Part shown: positions 33,950-46,557 of the stretch, one piece after another
Position numbering within the stretch: position 1 is the first letter of the stretch
Layout of the letters: every line of letters starts with the position of its first letter
DNA from: Ailurus styani
Taxonomy: Eukaryota; Chordata; Mammalia; Carnivora; Ailuridae
Length of the DNA: 64,000 nucleotides
Reading direction: 5' to 3'
Assembly: GCA_002007465.1 (NCBI GenBank)
Contig: LNAC01000277.1
Location: forward strand, 1,762,989-1,826,988
Position numbers and translations under genes: made by a program
The notes under the pieces: generated by a model
Seen by the model: only the letters and a program-made list of their open reading frames with translations
Database searches by the model: none
What the model was told of the DNA's origin: nothing

Positions 33950-35025
33950 AATAGGAACATTAGGTGGTATGGCAGGCAGACCATGGTAAGATGGGTCCCA
34001 ATAATCGCCACCTCTTGCTGTTTCCACACTACCGTAATTGGCATCTTGACAGGCTGTATTGCCACACTGTGATGAGTCAAAATGCCTGTAGTTGGCAGAA
34101 CTTCTAAACTGGCCCACCCCAAAATGCTGTGCTCTAATCTCCAGAACCTAGGAATATAGGATGATATCATTCTCCTGATTATGTTATGTAATATGGCACA
34201 TTTGGCCTCAAAATATGGAAATTATTTGGGTGGATATAATCTAGTCACATAAGACCTTAAAAACAATGAGCTTTCTCTGATTAGCTGCAAAAAGGGAAGT
34301 AAGAGAGATTTGAAGCATGAGAAGGATTCATCAAGCCATTGTTGGCTTTGCAGACAGATGGAAATACATGATGAGGAATCCAGGCAGCTTCTAAGAGCAA
34401 AGAGTAGCTTTCAAGTGATGGCCCACAGGGGAACATGTACCTCAGTCCTACAACCATAAGTAACTAGATTCTTCCAAAAATCTGAATTAGCTTAAAAGTG
34501 GGTTTTTCCCAGATATTCCAGATAAAAGCCCACCAGCATGGCTGATACCCTGACTTTAGTCAAAGAACCATTCAAGCCCTTCTGGATTCTGATCTATGGA
34601 ATTGGGAGAAAATAAATGGGTATTATGTTAGGTTTCTAAATTTGTAGTAATTTCTTACACAAAATATAAAACGAATGTGTTACCATATTTGAGAGGCCCA
34701 TATGGCAAGGAACTGATGGCAGGCTCTGGCTAATAGCCAGCTAGGAACTGAGGCCATTGGTCCAACAGTCTTGGAGGAACTGAATTCTGCCAATGACCAC
34801 ATGTACCTGGAAGCAATTCCCTTCCAGTCAAGCATTCAGATGGGAGTCCACCCAAGGCTGACACCTTAATTGCTGACTTCTGAGAAACCCTAAATCACAA
34901 GACCTGGCTAAGCTGTGCCCAAACCCCTGACTACAGATACTGTCAAATAATCAGTGTGTACTGTTTTAAGCTGCTACGTTTGGGGATAATTTGTTATACA
35001 TCAATAAATAATGAATACAGATGGA
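33950..35025 (+). mobile_element. MaLR/ERVL-type LTR, possibly interrupted by another LTR
   Basis: The 3' half (34685-35025) reads 'gaggcccatatggcaaggaa', 'ggaactgaattctgccaatg', 'ctggctaagctgtgcccaaa', 'taagctgctacgtttgggga' and ends 'caataaataatgaatacag', like the copy at 20540. A 5' part may lie at 33950-34077. The two would be separated by a second LTR at 34082-34682. Confidence 0.5.
34082..34682 (+). mobile_element. MaLR-type LTR
   Basis: 'tgcctgtagttggcagaact', 'cctaggaatataggatgata', 'ttgggtggatataatctagt', 'cattgttggctttgcagaca' and the terminal 'taaatttgtagtaatttctt' follow a remembered MaLR-like LTR order in the sense orientation. It may be nested in the LTR around it. Confidence 0.55.
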
Positions 35026-36079
35026 AATTCCCTTAATTCCCCTCCACCAAACATACAGCTGATCACCATAAAAATGCAACCTGTTATAGCCTGGCTTGTT
35101 CAACACTAAAGTTGCCAATAAGCTTTATGCTAAATCTAATGGCCACTTGGTATCTTAGAAATTTTTGCTATTGCTGCTCATTCTCTTCCTCCAGCTTCCA
35201 CTATAACCTGACTGCCTGGTTTTCTTCACAGACTGCTCCAATAACTTTTAAGATAATTCAAGACTATCTTCCTCCTGTGAGTTTTGGTCGTCATGGGAAA
35301 TACCATTTCATCCTTGCTCTTGGTGGGGAAGTCATTCCTTATTAGTATTTTAATCTCACTTTGCTTTGCCTCTAGAGTAGTTGGTCAGGCCCTTCCCTTT
35401 AGACATTTTCAGGTGTTCATCAGGCACCTCCAGATACTAATGGGCATATGCTTCTGGTGCTTTCACAGCTCCTCTCCCTTGGAATAAGTACCCATTTCTA
35501 CTCACCAGTGACAAGGGAGGGGAACACAATTCAATGACAACCCCTATCAAAGAAATCTAATGGTGCTTTCAATTTCCTTCCTTTGGGTATTATGGAGATG
35601 GATGATCTACCATGGCTGACAAAACCAGTATCACAGTCTCTGAGAATGACTGCAGAGCCATACTAAGTCCTGTGATTTTTCTTAGCTGCGGGACCTCTGC
35701 TAAAATCAAGCTATTGCAAAAAGCATCACTTAATATCCCGCATTTTTAAGGATGCATTTTTGTTCTATAAGGATGAAGTAGACAATATAATGCATTCAGA
35801 TTTTAACTTCGGATAAATTTCTTGGCATTAGAGACATTTCAGCATGTGGTAGGATCTGTAAATATAACAGGAACATTGCATTAAACATGTTTTATAGTTC
35901 TGTAATCAATAATATTAGAATATATAAAATATTTCTCTATTTTCAATAGACTCTAATGTCAAGACACTATGTACAAAATCAAATAGTACATTGCATTAGC
36001 ATTAACTATAATATGCTTACAAGAAATTCACTGCATGTGAATATTGTAGTTGATACTCTAATATTCATTCCACCCAGGT
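35026..36079. other. Unique sequence, no gene found
   Basis: Two overlapping open frames near 35112-35487 (77 and 67 codons) have no recognisable domain. AT-rich beyond 35700. Confidence 0.4.
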
Positions 36080-36420
36080 GACTGACCTAAGCAAGTCATG
36101 GCATGTCCATTCCTCTTGCCAGTCGATGGTTCAAGAACGGGCATATGGTCAATGAGATATGAGGGGAGGTCTGCAGGGACTTCTAGGAAACATTTTCCTG
36201 CCTCCAAAGAGAGACCCCTCCCCCCCCCAAAAAGGATGGTCTTTTCTTTTGTGGATAATGAGTCAGAATGAGAAGACTAGAATTGCCACAGCTATATTGC
36301 CATTAACCTAAAGATGGAACCAAAGCTAGCATGGCTGAGAAGAGATGGAAAGAAGTTGGATCCATGATGAAATCACCATTGGAATCCAAATTTTTCTTAC
36401 TCATTGCCTAGCAAAAACTA
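36080..36420 (+). mobile_element. Ancient interspersed repeat (relative of 1050-1330)
   Basis: 'atggttcaagaacgggcata', 'tggtcaatgagatatgaggg', 'gcagggacttctaggaaaca' and 'gctgagaagagatggaaaga' make up a fuller copy of the unnamed family near the left edge. A C10 homopolymer lies inside at 36220-36229. Confidence 0.45.
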
Positions 36421-36457
36421 TTCTAGTAATAACATGTTTTGAGCACCAATGACATAT

Positions 36458-36517
36458 TGAGGTCAAAAAGTTTATAGTTTTATTTTTTGAGGTCAAAATG
36501 TTTATAGTTATATTTAC
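36458..36517. repeat. 30-bp tandem duplication
   Basis: Two adjacent 30-base units start tgaggtcaaaa (36458-36487 and 36488-36517) and differ at only a few positions. Confidence 0.85.
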
Positions 36518-36670
36518 GCAGGCATGCCTAGAAAGAAAATCAGAGGAGTTTAAGACAAGTATATGAGCAACTTTGGAATGAAGAACAGGAACTACTTTTA
36601 GATTTGGTTTTACGAAAAGACTAATCTGGTACTGAAATCAAGAAACTGGTTGAGCCATGAGAAGGAGTCA

Positions 36671-36921
36671 AAAAATAAAAATGGAGGGCGCCTGGGTGGC
36701 TCAGTGGGTTAAAGCCTCTGCTTTCGGCTCAGGTCATGATCCCAGGGTCCTGGGATCGAGGCCCGCATCGGGTTCCCTGCTCAGGAGGGAGCCTGCTTCC
36801 TCCTCTCCCTCTCTGCCTGCCTCTCTGCCTACTTGTGATCTCTCTCTGTGTGTCAAATAAATAAATAAAATCTTTAAAAAAATAAAAAAAATAAAAAAAA
36901 ATAAAAAAAATAAAAATGGAG
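36671..36921 (+). mobile_element. CAN SINE, young mustelid-type, 16-bp TSD
   Basis: The body is 36687-36905, from gcgcctgggtggctcagtgg to an A-rich tail made of repeated A7-8T blocks. The TSD aaaaataaaaatggag is present at 36671-36686 and 36906-36921. The tail and TSD share A-runs, so the exact edge can slide. Confidence 0.96.
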
Positions 36922-37324
36922 CCAGAACTTAGAGGGGGGAGTTACTTTTCATCCCAAAGGATGACCTTGGGCCATACCAAAATCCTTACCAACACAGATG
37001 TGAAAGTCTCAAGGTCAATACAAAAAAGTTGTTGATCCATGAAAGGCCTGGTACGTTCTGCCCTCTTATATGAAGAACAAAGGCCATTGTCCATCTTCTT
37101 GTTAAGTAACTTAAAAGATAAGAGAAGTTAATAATCAGAGGGCTTCTTTTCTTGGGGGTTGGGGTGTAATCCTCTGGCTTAAAATAAAATTGAAACATCA
37201 AGAAGATCCAGCCACACACTGAGAACTATAGGACATTCTGTTAGTTTACCATTAAGCCATTTTACACAGTGGTGGTTTCAATATGTATATTCAATGACGG
37301 TAAAAAAGGCACAGGGTACAAGCC

Positions 37325-37568
37325 AGATTTTATCATTTATTTTTTTATTTTTATTTTTTTTAAGATTTTATTTATTTATTTGACAGAGAGAGAAGGAGAT
37401 CACAAGTAGGCAGAGAGGCAGGCAAAGGGAGAGGGGGAAGCAGGCTCCCTGCTCTCCCTGCAGAGAGCCCAATGCGGGCTTCGATCCCAGGACCCTGAGA
37501 TCATGACCTGAGTGGAAGGCAGAGCTTAACCCACTAAGCCACCCAGGCACCCTAGATATTATCATTTA
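37325..37568 (-). mobile_element. CAN SINE, antisense, 15-bp TSD with one mismatch
   Basis: The body is 37340-37553. The flanks agattttatcattta (37325-37339) and agatattatcattta (37554-37568) differ at one base. A small internal duplication, 'tccctgctctccctgc', lies at 37447-37462. Confidence 0.94.
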
Positions 37569-38656
37569 AATAACAATTCATCCTCATTGTTGCTAAAGAA
37601 TTGTGAGTCTCACCTCCACCAAAACATAACTGCATATATAAGCAAACCAAATTTAATAACTGATGTGATGCTGGGTGTACATAATCTTCCATGGTTCAAC
37701 ACCCAGGATGACATTTTTCTAGCTATGTGATCTTTGATATGTGGTTTAATCCCACAAATCTGTTTTCTCCTGAGGGAAATGGAGTTAAATAATGTCTTCC
37801 TAAGAGGTTTGTTGTAAGACCTAAAGGAGGGAATGTATGGAAATTGCCTATCAGACAATCAGAATGTAACAGAGACCAAACAATGTCAATTTTCTTCCCA
37901 CTTTTCCTCATAAGGACTTATATTGGAGAGGGGAAAATCATTGAGGGAGTGAGAAAATTTTTTTGGCCAATGAAGTATGTTTTTTGCTTGGGGGTACTCA
38001 CATTTAAAATATGGTACTGATAAATCTATGGATCAATCTGCCCAAGAGATGTTTATGACAACAGTGCACAGTAAGTCAGAATATTTTTGCTTGGATGAGA
38101 TTCTAAGTTACAGATATTAAAACATAGCACTATTTTTAGCTAAGAGTGTACTTAAGTATGTGAAAAATAATTGCCTGGATCGTGTTTTTGAATTCTTAGA
38201 ATAAAGGAAGAGAGATTTTGTTTAAATGTCAGTATTTGTTTAAATGCCTGCGAGTCCCTCTTATTTTTAGCTCCTAGTAGCTGACGGTCCTACCTCTGGG
38301 GGATGAATAGGAGAGTGTGTTCCAGTATTTACCAACAGAACTAAATAAACAAAGTAAGTGTCTGATAGGAAACTATATTCATAGAAGTCAAGCCTCTGAA
38401 ATCTGGCGTGTGAGAGAAGTGAAATGGCTCAGAGAAGAGGCAAAGGCCATGTAACTCTCCCTTCCACTGGATTCTATGCAAACACTATTAAAGGGAGCTA
38501 GGAGGCTGGTCTCCAGGATACACAAGGAGCACGGGAGCTGACCTCCCAGAAGGGCTCTTCGGCAGAAGCCTTGACGCAGGAGGGGAGTGGAGGAGGGATT
38601 AGAAGCCAAGCGACGCTGGAGGAGGAGGAAGAGGAGGACCAGATTCCACAAGGGAT
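37569..38656. other. Unassigned sequence, no gene found
   Basis: AT-rich up to about 38260 and somewhat GC-richer from 38400 to 38650. Open frames are under 90 codons and not recognised. Confidence 0.4.
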
Positions 38657-38825
38657 CTGTGGGGCTCTTCTTTTTTATTTTTTATTTTTTTAGTGATCCA
38701 AGATTCATTGTTTATACACCACACCCAGTGCTCCATGCAATACATGACCTCCTTAATACCCACCACCAGGCTCACCCATCCCCCCTCCTCCTTCCCTCCA
38801 TAACCCAAGCTGTGGGGCTCTTCTT
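38657..38825 (-). mobile_element. L1 3' end, antisense, 16-bp TSD
   Basis: The 137-base element (38673-38809) reads backwards as the L1 3' UTR ('agattcattgtttatacacc', 'cacccagtgctccatgcaat', 'cccaccaccaggctcaccca'). The TSD ctgtggggctcttctt is perfect at 38657-38672 and 38810-38825. Confidence 0.95.
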
Positions 38826-39621
38826 AATGACCCTTTCAGGATGATGGGCAGCCCACTCACACAACTCTTAAGCAGATCACGAGGGGCATGAGGAGGCAGA
38901 AACACACCTGCTCCTGGCTCAAACCCGTGCTGTTTTCTAAATGAGTAAATAGATGACGTCTTCCATACACTTAGAATGTTTTCTTTGAATCTCACTTTTG
39001 TTAGCCTCAATTTTAACAGGAGCTAGAAGACTTCTAATTCAATATTTTCTCTGGTGAGTACCACGTTCTGCTATTTTACCTTGTGGGCCTTTGAGAGATT
39101 CATAGGTTTTTGTGGTTTAGGTAAGCAAGCTGCAAAACACCTCAGTGGTGTCTTTCTGAAAACTTTGGAGACCTGTCCCTTACTAGAATTTATTGCCCCT
39201 TTTCATCTTCCAACACTGCAGTTTGCATGTGTGTTTAAGTATTCCTAAAGTCTTCTAAAGTTACTTGTTTTCCAGTCTGTACTCCATTCAAGTGTTAATT
39301 CTCTGAGACCCCAAACCTGCTAGTCATATTTAAACTCTCAGCTCCTAACATAAGACTGATAATGGTAAATCCTCAATACTTTCATTGACTAAGTAAATAA
39401 ATGCTGACATTCCTTTGTAACAATTGCAAAGATGGCAAGCCAGGGATAACTGCAAGGGAATTTTACCTAATTTACATATTTTTATAAAATTAACTATATC
39501 CTTAGTTTGTTTCTGTTCAATAAATATTTATTGAATATGTACAGGTACTAGCCAAATTTTTGGGTAGAGAGAGTACTAAAATAATTATGACATCATTCCT
39601 ACTTGAAAGTAGTTTGAAATG
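38826..39621. other. Unassigned sequence
   Basis: No gene. Weak L2-like pieces may be present at 39335-39410 and 39515-39560 (aataaatatttattgaatat). Confidence 0.35.
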
Positions 39622-39828
39622 AATTATTATTTTATTTTTAAATATTTTATTTATTTCAGAGAGAGAGCACAAGCAGGGGGAGGGGCAGAGGCAGACGGAG
39701 AGGGACAAGCAGACTCCTTGCTGAGCAGGAGCCTGATGCAGAGCTCAAACCCAAGACCCCAAAATCACAACCTGAGCTGAAGTCAGATGCTTGAGCCACC
39801 AAGGCGCCCCAAAACAATTATTATTTTA
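39622..39828 (-). mobile_element. CAN SINE, antisense, 13-bp TSD
   Basis: The body is 39635-39815, ending 'gagccaccaaggcgcccc'. The TSD aattattatttta is present at 39622-39634 and 39816-39828. The many substitutions relative to other copies suggest an older insertion. Confidence 0.94.
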
Positions 39829-42361
39829 AAATCTGTTCTAGAGAAAAGAAACCCCTTGACATATCTGTAGCTTATTGTATGTCAGATGGTAATAAATCTA
39901 TTTGTGATACCATTTAAACTGGTTTTCTTATTCTAACTTAAGAAACCATAATCGATACTGCCAAAAAAAAATAATAAAACCCAGTATTTGGTTTTAATTG
40001 CTCATTTCTATATACCATATAATTCCATGAAACTATGCACTTTTGTCATGGGTAATGTAACTAGATTATTGTGTTTCAGTAGTTATCTGTACATCTGTTT
40101 GTCCTGTAATTGAGATTTCCAACACTAAAGCAGTTTTTTTCCAAAACTCCTTTGGTTTTTTGAAACATTGGTGCCACCCAGTGAGAGAATATGGTATTTC
40201 ATTAAATAAAAGGAAGATTATTCTCCCAAATAACTAATATTGCAATTATAATCAAATTTTTACAAGGACAAGTCATCAAAAATTAAATCCTTTATCACAA
40301 TGAATTATGATAAAAACTAATTAAAAACTAAGTCCTTTAAAACACTAACTATTCCAACAAATCTTTGGGGATATATACAGATACTGTAAGTGATGTGTCA
40401 TGCTTGCGTTGCTGTGCTTATAGTTGTATATTTCTTTTATGTTCTTCCACATATCTTATATTTAGATGATTATTCTTACCTCGTAATCCTATATGATTAG
40501 TTTTACTCTATTTCCAATTTTTCTTCTATTTTTCAAGGCTCTCTAGGGAAGAACCACAGAGGTTCAGGCAGGTCCTGCTGCTCAGCAGATATCTCCTCTA
40601 ATATTTCATTAGTCTTTCCTTTATGATTTTCCAGAATTTGAATCCAAGGTTCAACCATTGTTATAGTTCTTAAAACTCTATCTAGATAAATAAATGCTAG
40701 GGTACCCATGCAATTTATGTAAATCTTTTTTTGTGCTGCTTAAGTTTGAACTAGCTGATGTGTAATAGAAACTTGAACTTGATTTTAAAAAGACTAGACA
40801 AATACATATTCCCAAATGCATATGATTTCTATACACAGTCACCTATTACATGGCACCTGACAGGGTCAACGTTTACAAATGAACCCAAATAATGTTTATC
40901 TAATCATTGCATGCTCAGAGTGTGTTGACCAGTATGATTAGAAACCCACCTTCGGGTTTTACAGTCTTTGCAATAATCCCTTGTCAGAGGGACAATCTCA
41001 ATACCCCTTCTATGAATTCTTGACAGCACTTCTCAGTTTAGAAGGTTCATTCCAGCAGATCACATGTCAAACTCTACTTCCAAATCCCTGCCTCCTTTGT
41101 GGATGATGTGAGAGAACCTCTTTCTTGACTGGATCAGAGCAAGTAGTTTACTAAACAGCCTGTATTGTCATTCCTTTCAGGGTGAGTTTACTTGTCTTGT
41201 TTTGAAAGAACAACTTAAAAAAAATGCTTTTGGGGAACTTTGGAAACTCTGTTAAAATCTGTCTCTTATAAATCACTTTTCTTGTGATTTCAGAATTGTT
41301 TTTCATAAGGTAACATCTGATTGTTTTCCTACTCATATTAAAATTATTAGTGGTGAAACTTTTAGTGTTGCCCTAGGGAGACTACAGTCTGAAATTTAAA
41401 ATGTGGAAGTAGACATTTTATCTAGATTATTGAACATTGGACTCATGTAAATTAACCAACTAAGTTTAAATATTCTGGCATTGTTCTTAGCATGACTTCA
41501 CTATGATTGCTAATAATTGTGCTATTTTCCTTATGCTGGTTCTCTATGTAATTTTTTTTCGGCGATTTTCATATCTTTCTTTAATCAATAGGTTCCTACT
41601 CACAAATGTTTTTGTTCTTTGATCTCTAATTTGTTACAGTACTAGCAAAAGACTCTCTTGGCATTAATCAGATATTTCATGATGATAAAAGTTATCTTTC
41701 ACATTCAATTCTTCGACCTAATAAGTCTTGCAAGTTTCTTTGTCATGTGTTTTCTCTCTAACCTATAAAAACAGAAAACATCCACCCGCTTAAGCTGATG
41801 GTTCCACTGAGTCAGATTTAGGGAGGGGGTGCAGGCTTGCATTGGTCCCCATACCCACATAATGAAGCTTTGACTGAAGTTAGGGCATGTGACAAGTATA
41901 CCTTGGAGAACTTGGAAATTGCATATTACACAGAATGCCAATTCAAGATTAATGGAAGTAGTCAAGGGAATTAAAAAAAGAGGAAAGAGATAAGTTTGTC
42001 TCATAAACTGTTAGAAAACAGAACAATCTGCTTTATATTTTTCTCCAGGAGAGTCATGTGGATGAGCCCACATGCTGGCAAGTAAACTCTATCCCTCCAA
42101 ATGAGACTGGAAGATTAGTGTAAAAATACAAGTATCTGGGTAACTGGGGCAAACCAGGAGAGGAAGGGAGGGCAGGTTGCTTTCACAGCAAACACACAAA
42201 CAAAACTCACCAAAACCTCCAGGCAAAGAACAAGGAGAACTACTCAAAATAGTATAAATCTTGGCAGGCAAGTCAAATCCATACCAATGTTTGATTGATT
42301 ACATTTTCTAAGGCATTGACAAGTGTAATTCTTATTATTATTTAAGTAAAGAGCAATTACT
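39829..42361. other. Long AT-rich stretch without gene or clear repeat
   Basis: About 2.5 kb. No exon, LINE or SINE is recognised. The longest open frame is 99 codons on the minus strand (41705-42004) and shows no domain. Confidence 0.4.
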
Positions 42362-42480
42362 GCCATCAAAAAGCATTATTGAGCACTTACTATATGCCAG
42401 CAGATGCTAAGGATGTAAAGATGGCTGAGATTAGTGTCTACTACCCCAAGAAAGAGAGTGGTGCCATAAAGAGAGTGATG
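42362..42480 (-). mobile_element. L2 3' end, antisense
   Basis: 'ttattgagcacttactatat', 'gccagcagatgctaaggatg' and 'taaagatggctgagatt' match the reverse-complement L2 terminus. Confidence 0.6.
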
Positions 42481-42885
42481 CCAAAGCAGAGTGGCAGAGG
42501 CAGAACAAAGATAACTTTTAGTTGATGCACGACTTCGTGGGGCTTCTTTCTCCCCCTTTTCAATTCTGACTTACTATCAATAAAAGTAAATAAAATACAA
42601 GGCAACTGGAAGAGATACACTTATAACTTACTCTCTTACATTTTAATAAACTTTAATTAGCATAAAGAAGAAAAGACATATTTTTGATTCTCCTTAAGTA
42701 TAGGAAATAAGAAGAAACACAACACTGATTCTTGTATCTCAGGTGTTAATTTCTCAATATTCTACAACTGGAATGACTTTAGAGTAAACATCATGAAAAA
42801 TGTTTTGGATTTCAAAATGTATGTGATGTCTAGAAGGCTCCAAGTGGGGGAAAAAAGAACTTAATTTAAGTAATTCAAATGTGAC

Positions 42886-42944
<59 letters not shown>

Positions 42945-42969
42945 ATATGTGTGTATATATATGTATATA

Positions 42970-43021
<52 letters not shown>
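42886..43021. repeat. (TA)n(TG)n(TA)n compound microsatellite
   Basis: Alternating blocks: TA, then TG, mixed TA/TG, TG again and a final pure (TA) run of about 17 units, directly against the tail side of an antisense SINE. Likely very variable in length. Confidence 0.97.
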
Positions 43022-43025
<4 letters not shown>

Positions 43026-43210
43026 CTTAGAGAGAGAAAGTGAGAGCATGGCAGAGGGGTGGGCAGAGGGAAAGGGAGAGAGAGAATCCCAAGAAGACTC
43101 CGAGCTGAGTATGGAACCTGACACAGGGGTCAGTCTCAGGACTCTGAGCTCATGACCTGAGCTGAAGCTAAGAGTTGGACGCTCAACTGACTGAGCCACC
43201 CAGGTGCCCC
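43022..43210 (-). mobile_element. CAN SINE, antisense, old
   Basis: 'gagagagaaagtgagagcat', 'ggcagaggggtgggcagagg' and 'actgagccacccaggtgccc' in the antisense orientation. The usual ATTT tail has been replaced by the microsatellite before it, so no TSD can be read. Confidence 0.92.
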
Positions 43211-43671
43211 AATAAGCAAGAGAGACGATTCATTTTTAATTAAAACCAACTCATCAAGCAAAATTAACATATTGTTAGTAAAAACACATCTTAGAGATAC
43301 GGTGACACACACTGTGATCTCAATGGAAAGGTGTAAATGAGGGCACCCTTGGTGACAAAAGGCTCTGAACTGAGCCATATCCTCTACCAAATGTGAATGC
43401 ATGACAGAAAGTACTTCTTTGCAAATTGCTATTGAAATGCTATTCAGCTTAACTTAGTTGTGTTGACCTCTGTTTACATATCTGAATGAGGCAAGATTAA
43501 TAGGATCCTTGAGGTAAGTGTCTAATAGTAGTGCCACCAGAATCAAACCATCCATAATCATTCTCCTGAGGAAAAATTTGACCAATGGCATCTGTGAGAT
43601 AGTCTATTGGCATGGATAGCATTTATCAATGAGTCATTTATAGAAAACATAGATAACATCTGCACAGTAGC

Positions 43672-44068
43672 TATGGTTTTCCAGAGAAACAGAATCAGTA
43701 GGTTGTGTTTGTTTGTTTGTGTGTATAGGTATGTGTTGTAATTGCCTCACAGGATGATTATGGATCTGTGCTCAACAACCTAGAGACCCAGGAGAGACTA
43801 CAGTGTAGTTCTAGTCTGAAGGCTGGCAAGTTCAAGACCCAGGAAGAGCCAATATTTAAGTTCAAGTCCACAGCAGGAACATACTGATACCCCAGCTTGA
43901 AGGCAGTCAGGCAGGAAGAATTCCCTCTTATTTGGGGGAGGGTCAGCTTCCACTGATTGAATGAGGCCCACCCACATTAGGCCCACCTTCACAGAAACAG
44001 CTAGAATAATGTTTGACCAAATATCTAGACTGTGTGTCAAATCGACAAGGAAATTAACCATCATACTC
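43672..44068 (+). mobile_element. Ancient interspersed repeat, family uncertain
   Basis: 'ttttccagagaaacagaatc' to 'aaggaaattaaccatcatac', with 'gaggcccacccacattagg' and 'aatgtttgaccaaatatcta' between, follows the block order of a common old mammalian repeat. I cannot decide between LTR and L1 origin. Confidence 0.5.
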
Positions 44069-44171
44069 TATCTTGCTTAAAACATACAATGCTGAAAATG
44101 TATGTTAAACCTAAAATTGCAGAAATAAAAATATGAAATACATACAATAACAAAAATATACAAATCAACAC

Positions 44172-44615
44172 ATTGATTTAATGTTTACAGAGACTCACTA
44201 TGTGCTGAGTCTGAGTTCTCACTGTTTTTGGCACAGGAAATAAGGCTGTGAACAAAGACAAGTTTCCTGGCCTTTTGGAGTTTACAGTTAGCAAAAGAAA
44301 GACAGTAAAAAATAAGGTTATATATACACAATATGATTTCAGGGAGAGATAAGGGATGGGAAGAAAAGTAAAGCAGGCCCAGTGGCTGGAGAGGAAACAG
44401 GTGGGTCATCGACCTGGGACAGGTGGATAGGAGTCTCTGAAAAGTTTACATCTGAGCAAAGATTGCAATGATGTGAAGGAGTGAAGCAGGTGAAGATATA
44501 AGGGAAGAGCATTAAGCACATGGATAGGTCACGAGATGGGAACAGACTTAGCACGTTTGAAGACCAGCAAGAAGGCCAGTATGGCTGCAGCAAGGACACG
44601 GAAAGATGAAGAAGT
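44172..44615 (-). mobile_element. Antisense L2
   Basis: 'actatgtgctgagtctgagt', 'ctggccttttggagtttaca', 'aagggaagagcattaagcac' and 'aaggccagtatggctgcagc' follow the same order as the L2 copies at 11512 and 61215. Confidence 0.8.
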
Positions 44616-45761
44616 AGGCAACGGCCAACTCAGGAAACTACACACTAGCATTTACCAATTAATACACATCTCTGCATCAACATTTTACCTTCGATTTCCC
44701 TGTTTATGTATTCAAGTAATGGGAAACATATTAAAAACTATAGTGTAAAAAAAGGAACAAAGGAATGAACACAGATTTGAAAGGGTGCATTAACATTGTG
44801 TTGATATGCAACATGCCTTAATGAGGATACCAGTTTCCAGTTAAATAAGTAAATAATTATCTTGACAACTAATAGTTCTCAGCATAGACTGATGTTACTT
44901 TGTAGCTAAATATTTAAGTACAGAATTTGGTATGTTTCATAGTGCTGTAGTTTCTGGATTATAGATTGTTTTGCATTATTTGTCACTGAAAGTATCTATC
45001 AGCACTGTGATAGTTTCCAAATGTTAACAAATTTTGGTTGTATGAATAGTCTTCAAAAGAATACATGCAGGTAAAATACAGTATTTTGTGTATTTCCAAA
45101 ATATTGAGAGATAAAGAAAGGACTTTCAGAGAAGTGTTTAAACTTGCTGTTCCTCAAAGTGCATCCATCAAGTATGAATGTATATTAGTCTTGCTCAAGT
45201 CAGAAAGACACAAACCATTTAAGGTATTTAAAACAGAAATGATATAATATAGTGAATAATGTACAACATAGCCTGGAGGCTTGTAGAGCACAAAGGAGAA
45301 GGAGGGAATGCTGGAGGGGTTGTAAAAGGCAGGAGGTGATATTAAGAGATCAGAAGGCCACTAACACCCTAGGGCTGGACCTGTGTGTTGAGCTTGTTGC
45401 TGTGCTGTGGGCTACTCAGCAGCTGTCAGTACTAGAAATGCTGAGAAACTATTTTTTCTGCCTGGGTTGGAATCCTAAAGGGTCACCAAGGTAGCAGCTG
45501 GAACCCCCACGGAGGTGCCCTCCTTGGGATGAGGGAGTCACAGCATCCTGCCTCTTCCTGCCCTCTACCCAACACTAGTAACTGTCAGTATGGTCAGAGC
45601 AAGCACCAGGAAGTTTTTGTCTTCTGGTCTCCTCCCATGTCTCCCATGGGCAGAAGCAAACAGGAAGCCAGCTGGCAAAGGCATCTGGGAAATGTAGTTT
45701 TCAGATTCCCTAATCCAGCGGCACAGAGCAAAGAACAGAAATGTGGGGGCTGAGACACATC
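44616..45761. other. Unassigned sequence, perhaps an old repeat
   Basis: No gene is supported. From about 45160 to 45760 the style ('gaagccagctggcaaaggca', 'tctgggaaatgtagttttca') recalls an ancient interspersed repeat that I cannot name. Confidence 0.35.
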
Positions 45762-45981
45762 AGAAAAATAGGGGCGCCAGGGTGGCTCAGTCAGTTAAGT
45801 GGCTGCCTTCAGCTCAGGTCATGATCCCAGGGTTCTGGGATCGAATCCCTCATCGGGCTCTCTGCTTGGCGGAGAGCCTGTTTCTCCCTCTCCCCTTTGC
45901 CTGCCACTCTGCCTACTTGTGCTCATTATCTAACTGTCAAATAAATAAATAAAATCTTTAAAAAAGAAAGAAAGAAAAATA
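45762..45981 (+). mobile_element. CAN SINE, 9-bp TSD
   Basis: The body is 45771-45972, from ggggcgccagggtggctcag to an AAGA-rich tail. The TSD agaaaaata is present at 45762-45770 and 45973-45981. Confidence 0.93.
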
Positions 45982-46084
45982 ACCAGTTGTTTGGCTATTC
46001 AGTATTCAAACACACCCTTCTATCCATATTTAAGCTTCCATACAACAGTGAAAACCACTTTTTCCACTTTTTAAAAATTAGTTT

Positions 46085-46215
46085 CAGAGGTAAATTTAGT
46101 GATTCATCAGTTGCTTATAACACCCAGTGCTCATTACATCACTTGCCCTCCTTAATGCCCATCACCCAGTTATATCTTCTCCCCACACACCTCCCCTCCA
46201 GTGTCCTCAGTTTGT
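46085..46215 (-). mobile_element. L1 3' UTR fragment, antisense
   Basis: 'ataacacccagtgctcatta', 'cttgccctccttaatgccca' and 'tcacccagttatatcttct' are the reverse of the L1 3' end. Confidence 0.85.
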
Positions 46216-46557
46216 TTTAGAGTTCAGCATCAGTGACAACCATTTTATACTTCCACCTGATACGATGTAACTATTCTTTGAAGATGAATACTTTTCCTCA
46301 ATAGTACCTCAACAGTACAAATGAAGATGACCTTACCCTCTCCTAAAAAAAGTCTAGATACAAAAATCCATCAATCATTTTATTTCTCTCTGGCTGATGG
46401 CAATTTCCTTTTTTAGTTCAGTCACCATCTCACTTGATTATTCTGTTCCTGAGAGTCTAAATTATAAAGTAAACAACCACAGTACTCATAAAATAAAATT
46501 AGTTTATAAAAAAGGATGAGGATTAGCTAATATTTATAAATGTCCAATCAGAAGTGT

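Noticed and set aside
42885..43199. IY/TH-repeat protein frame
   Set aside because: A translation of the TA/TG microsatellite running into a SINE.
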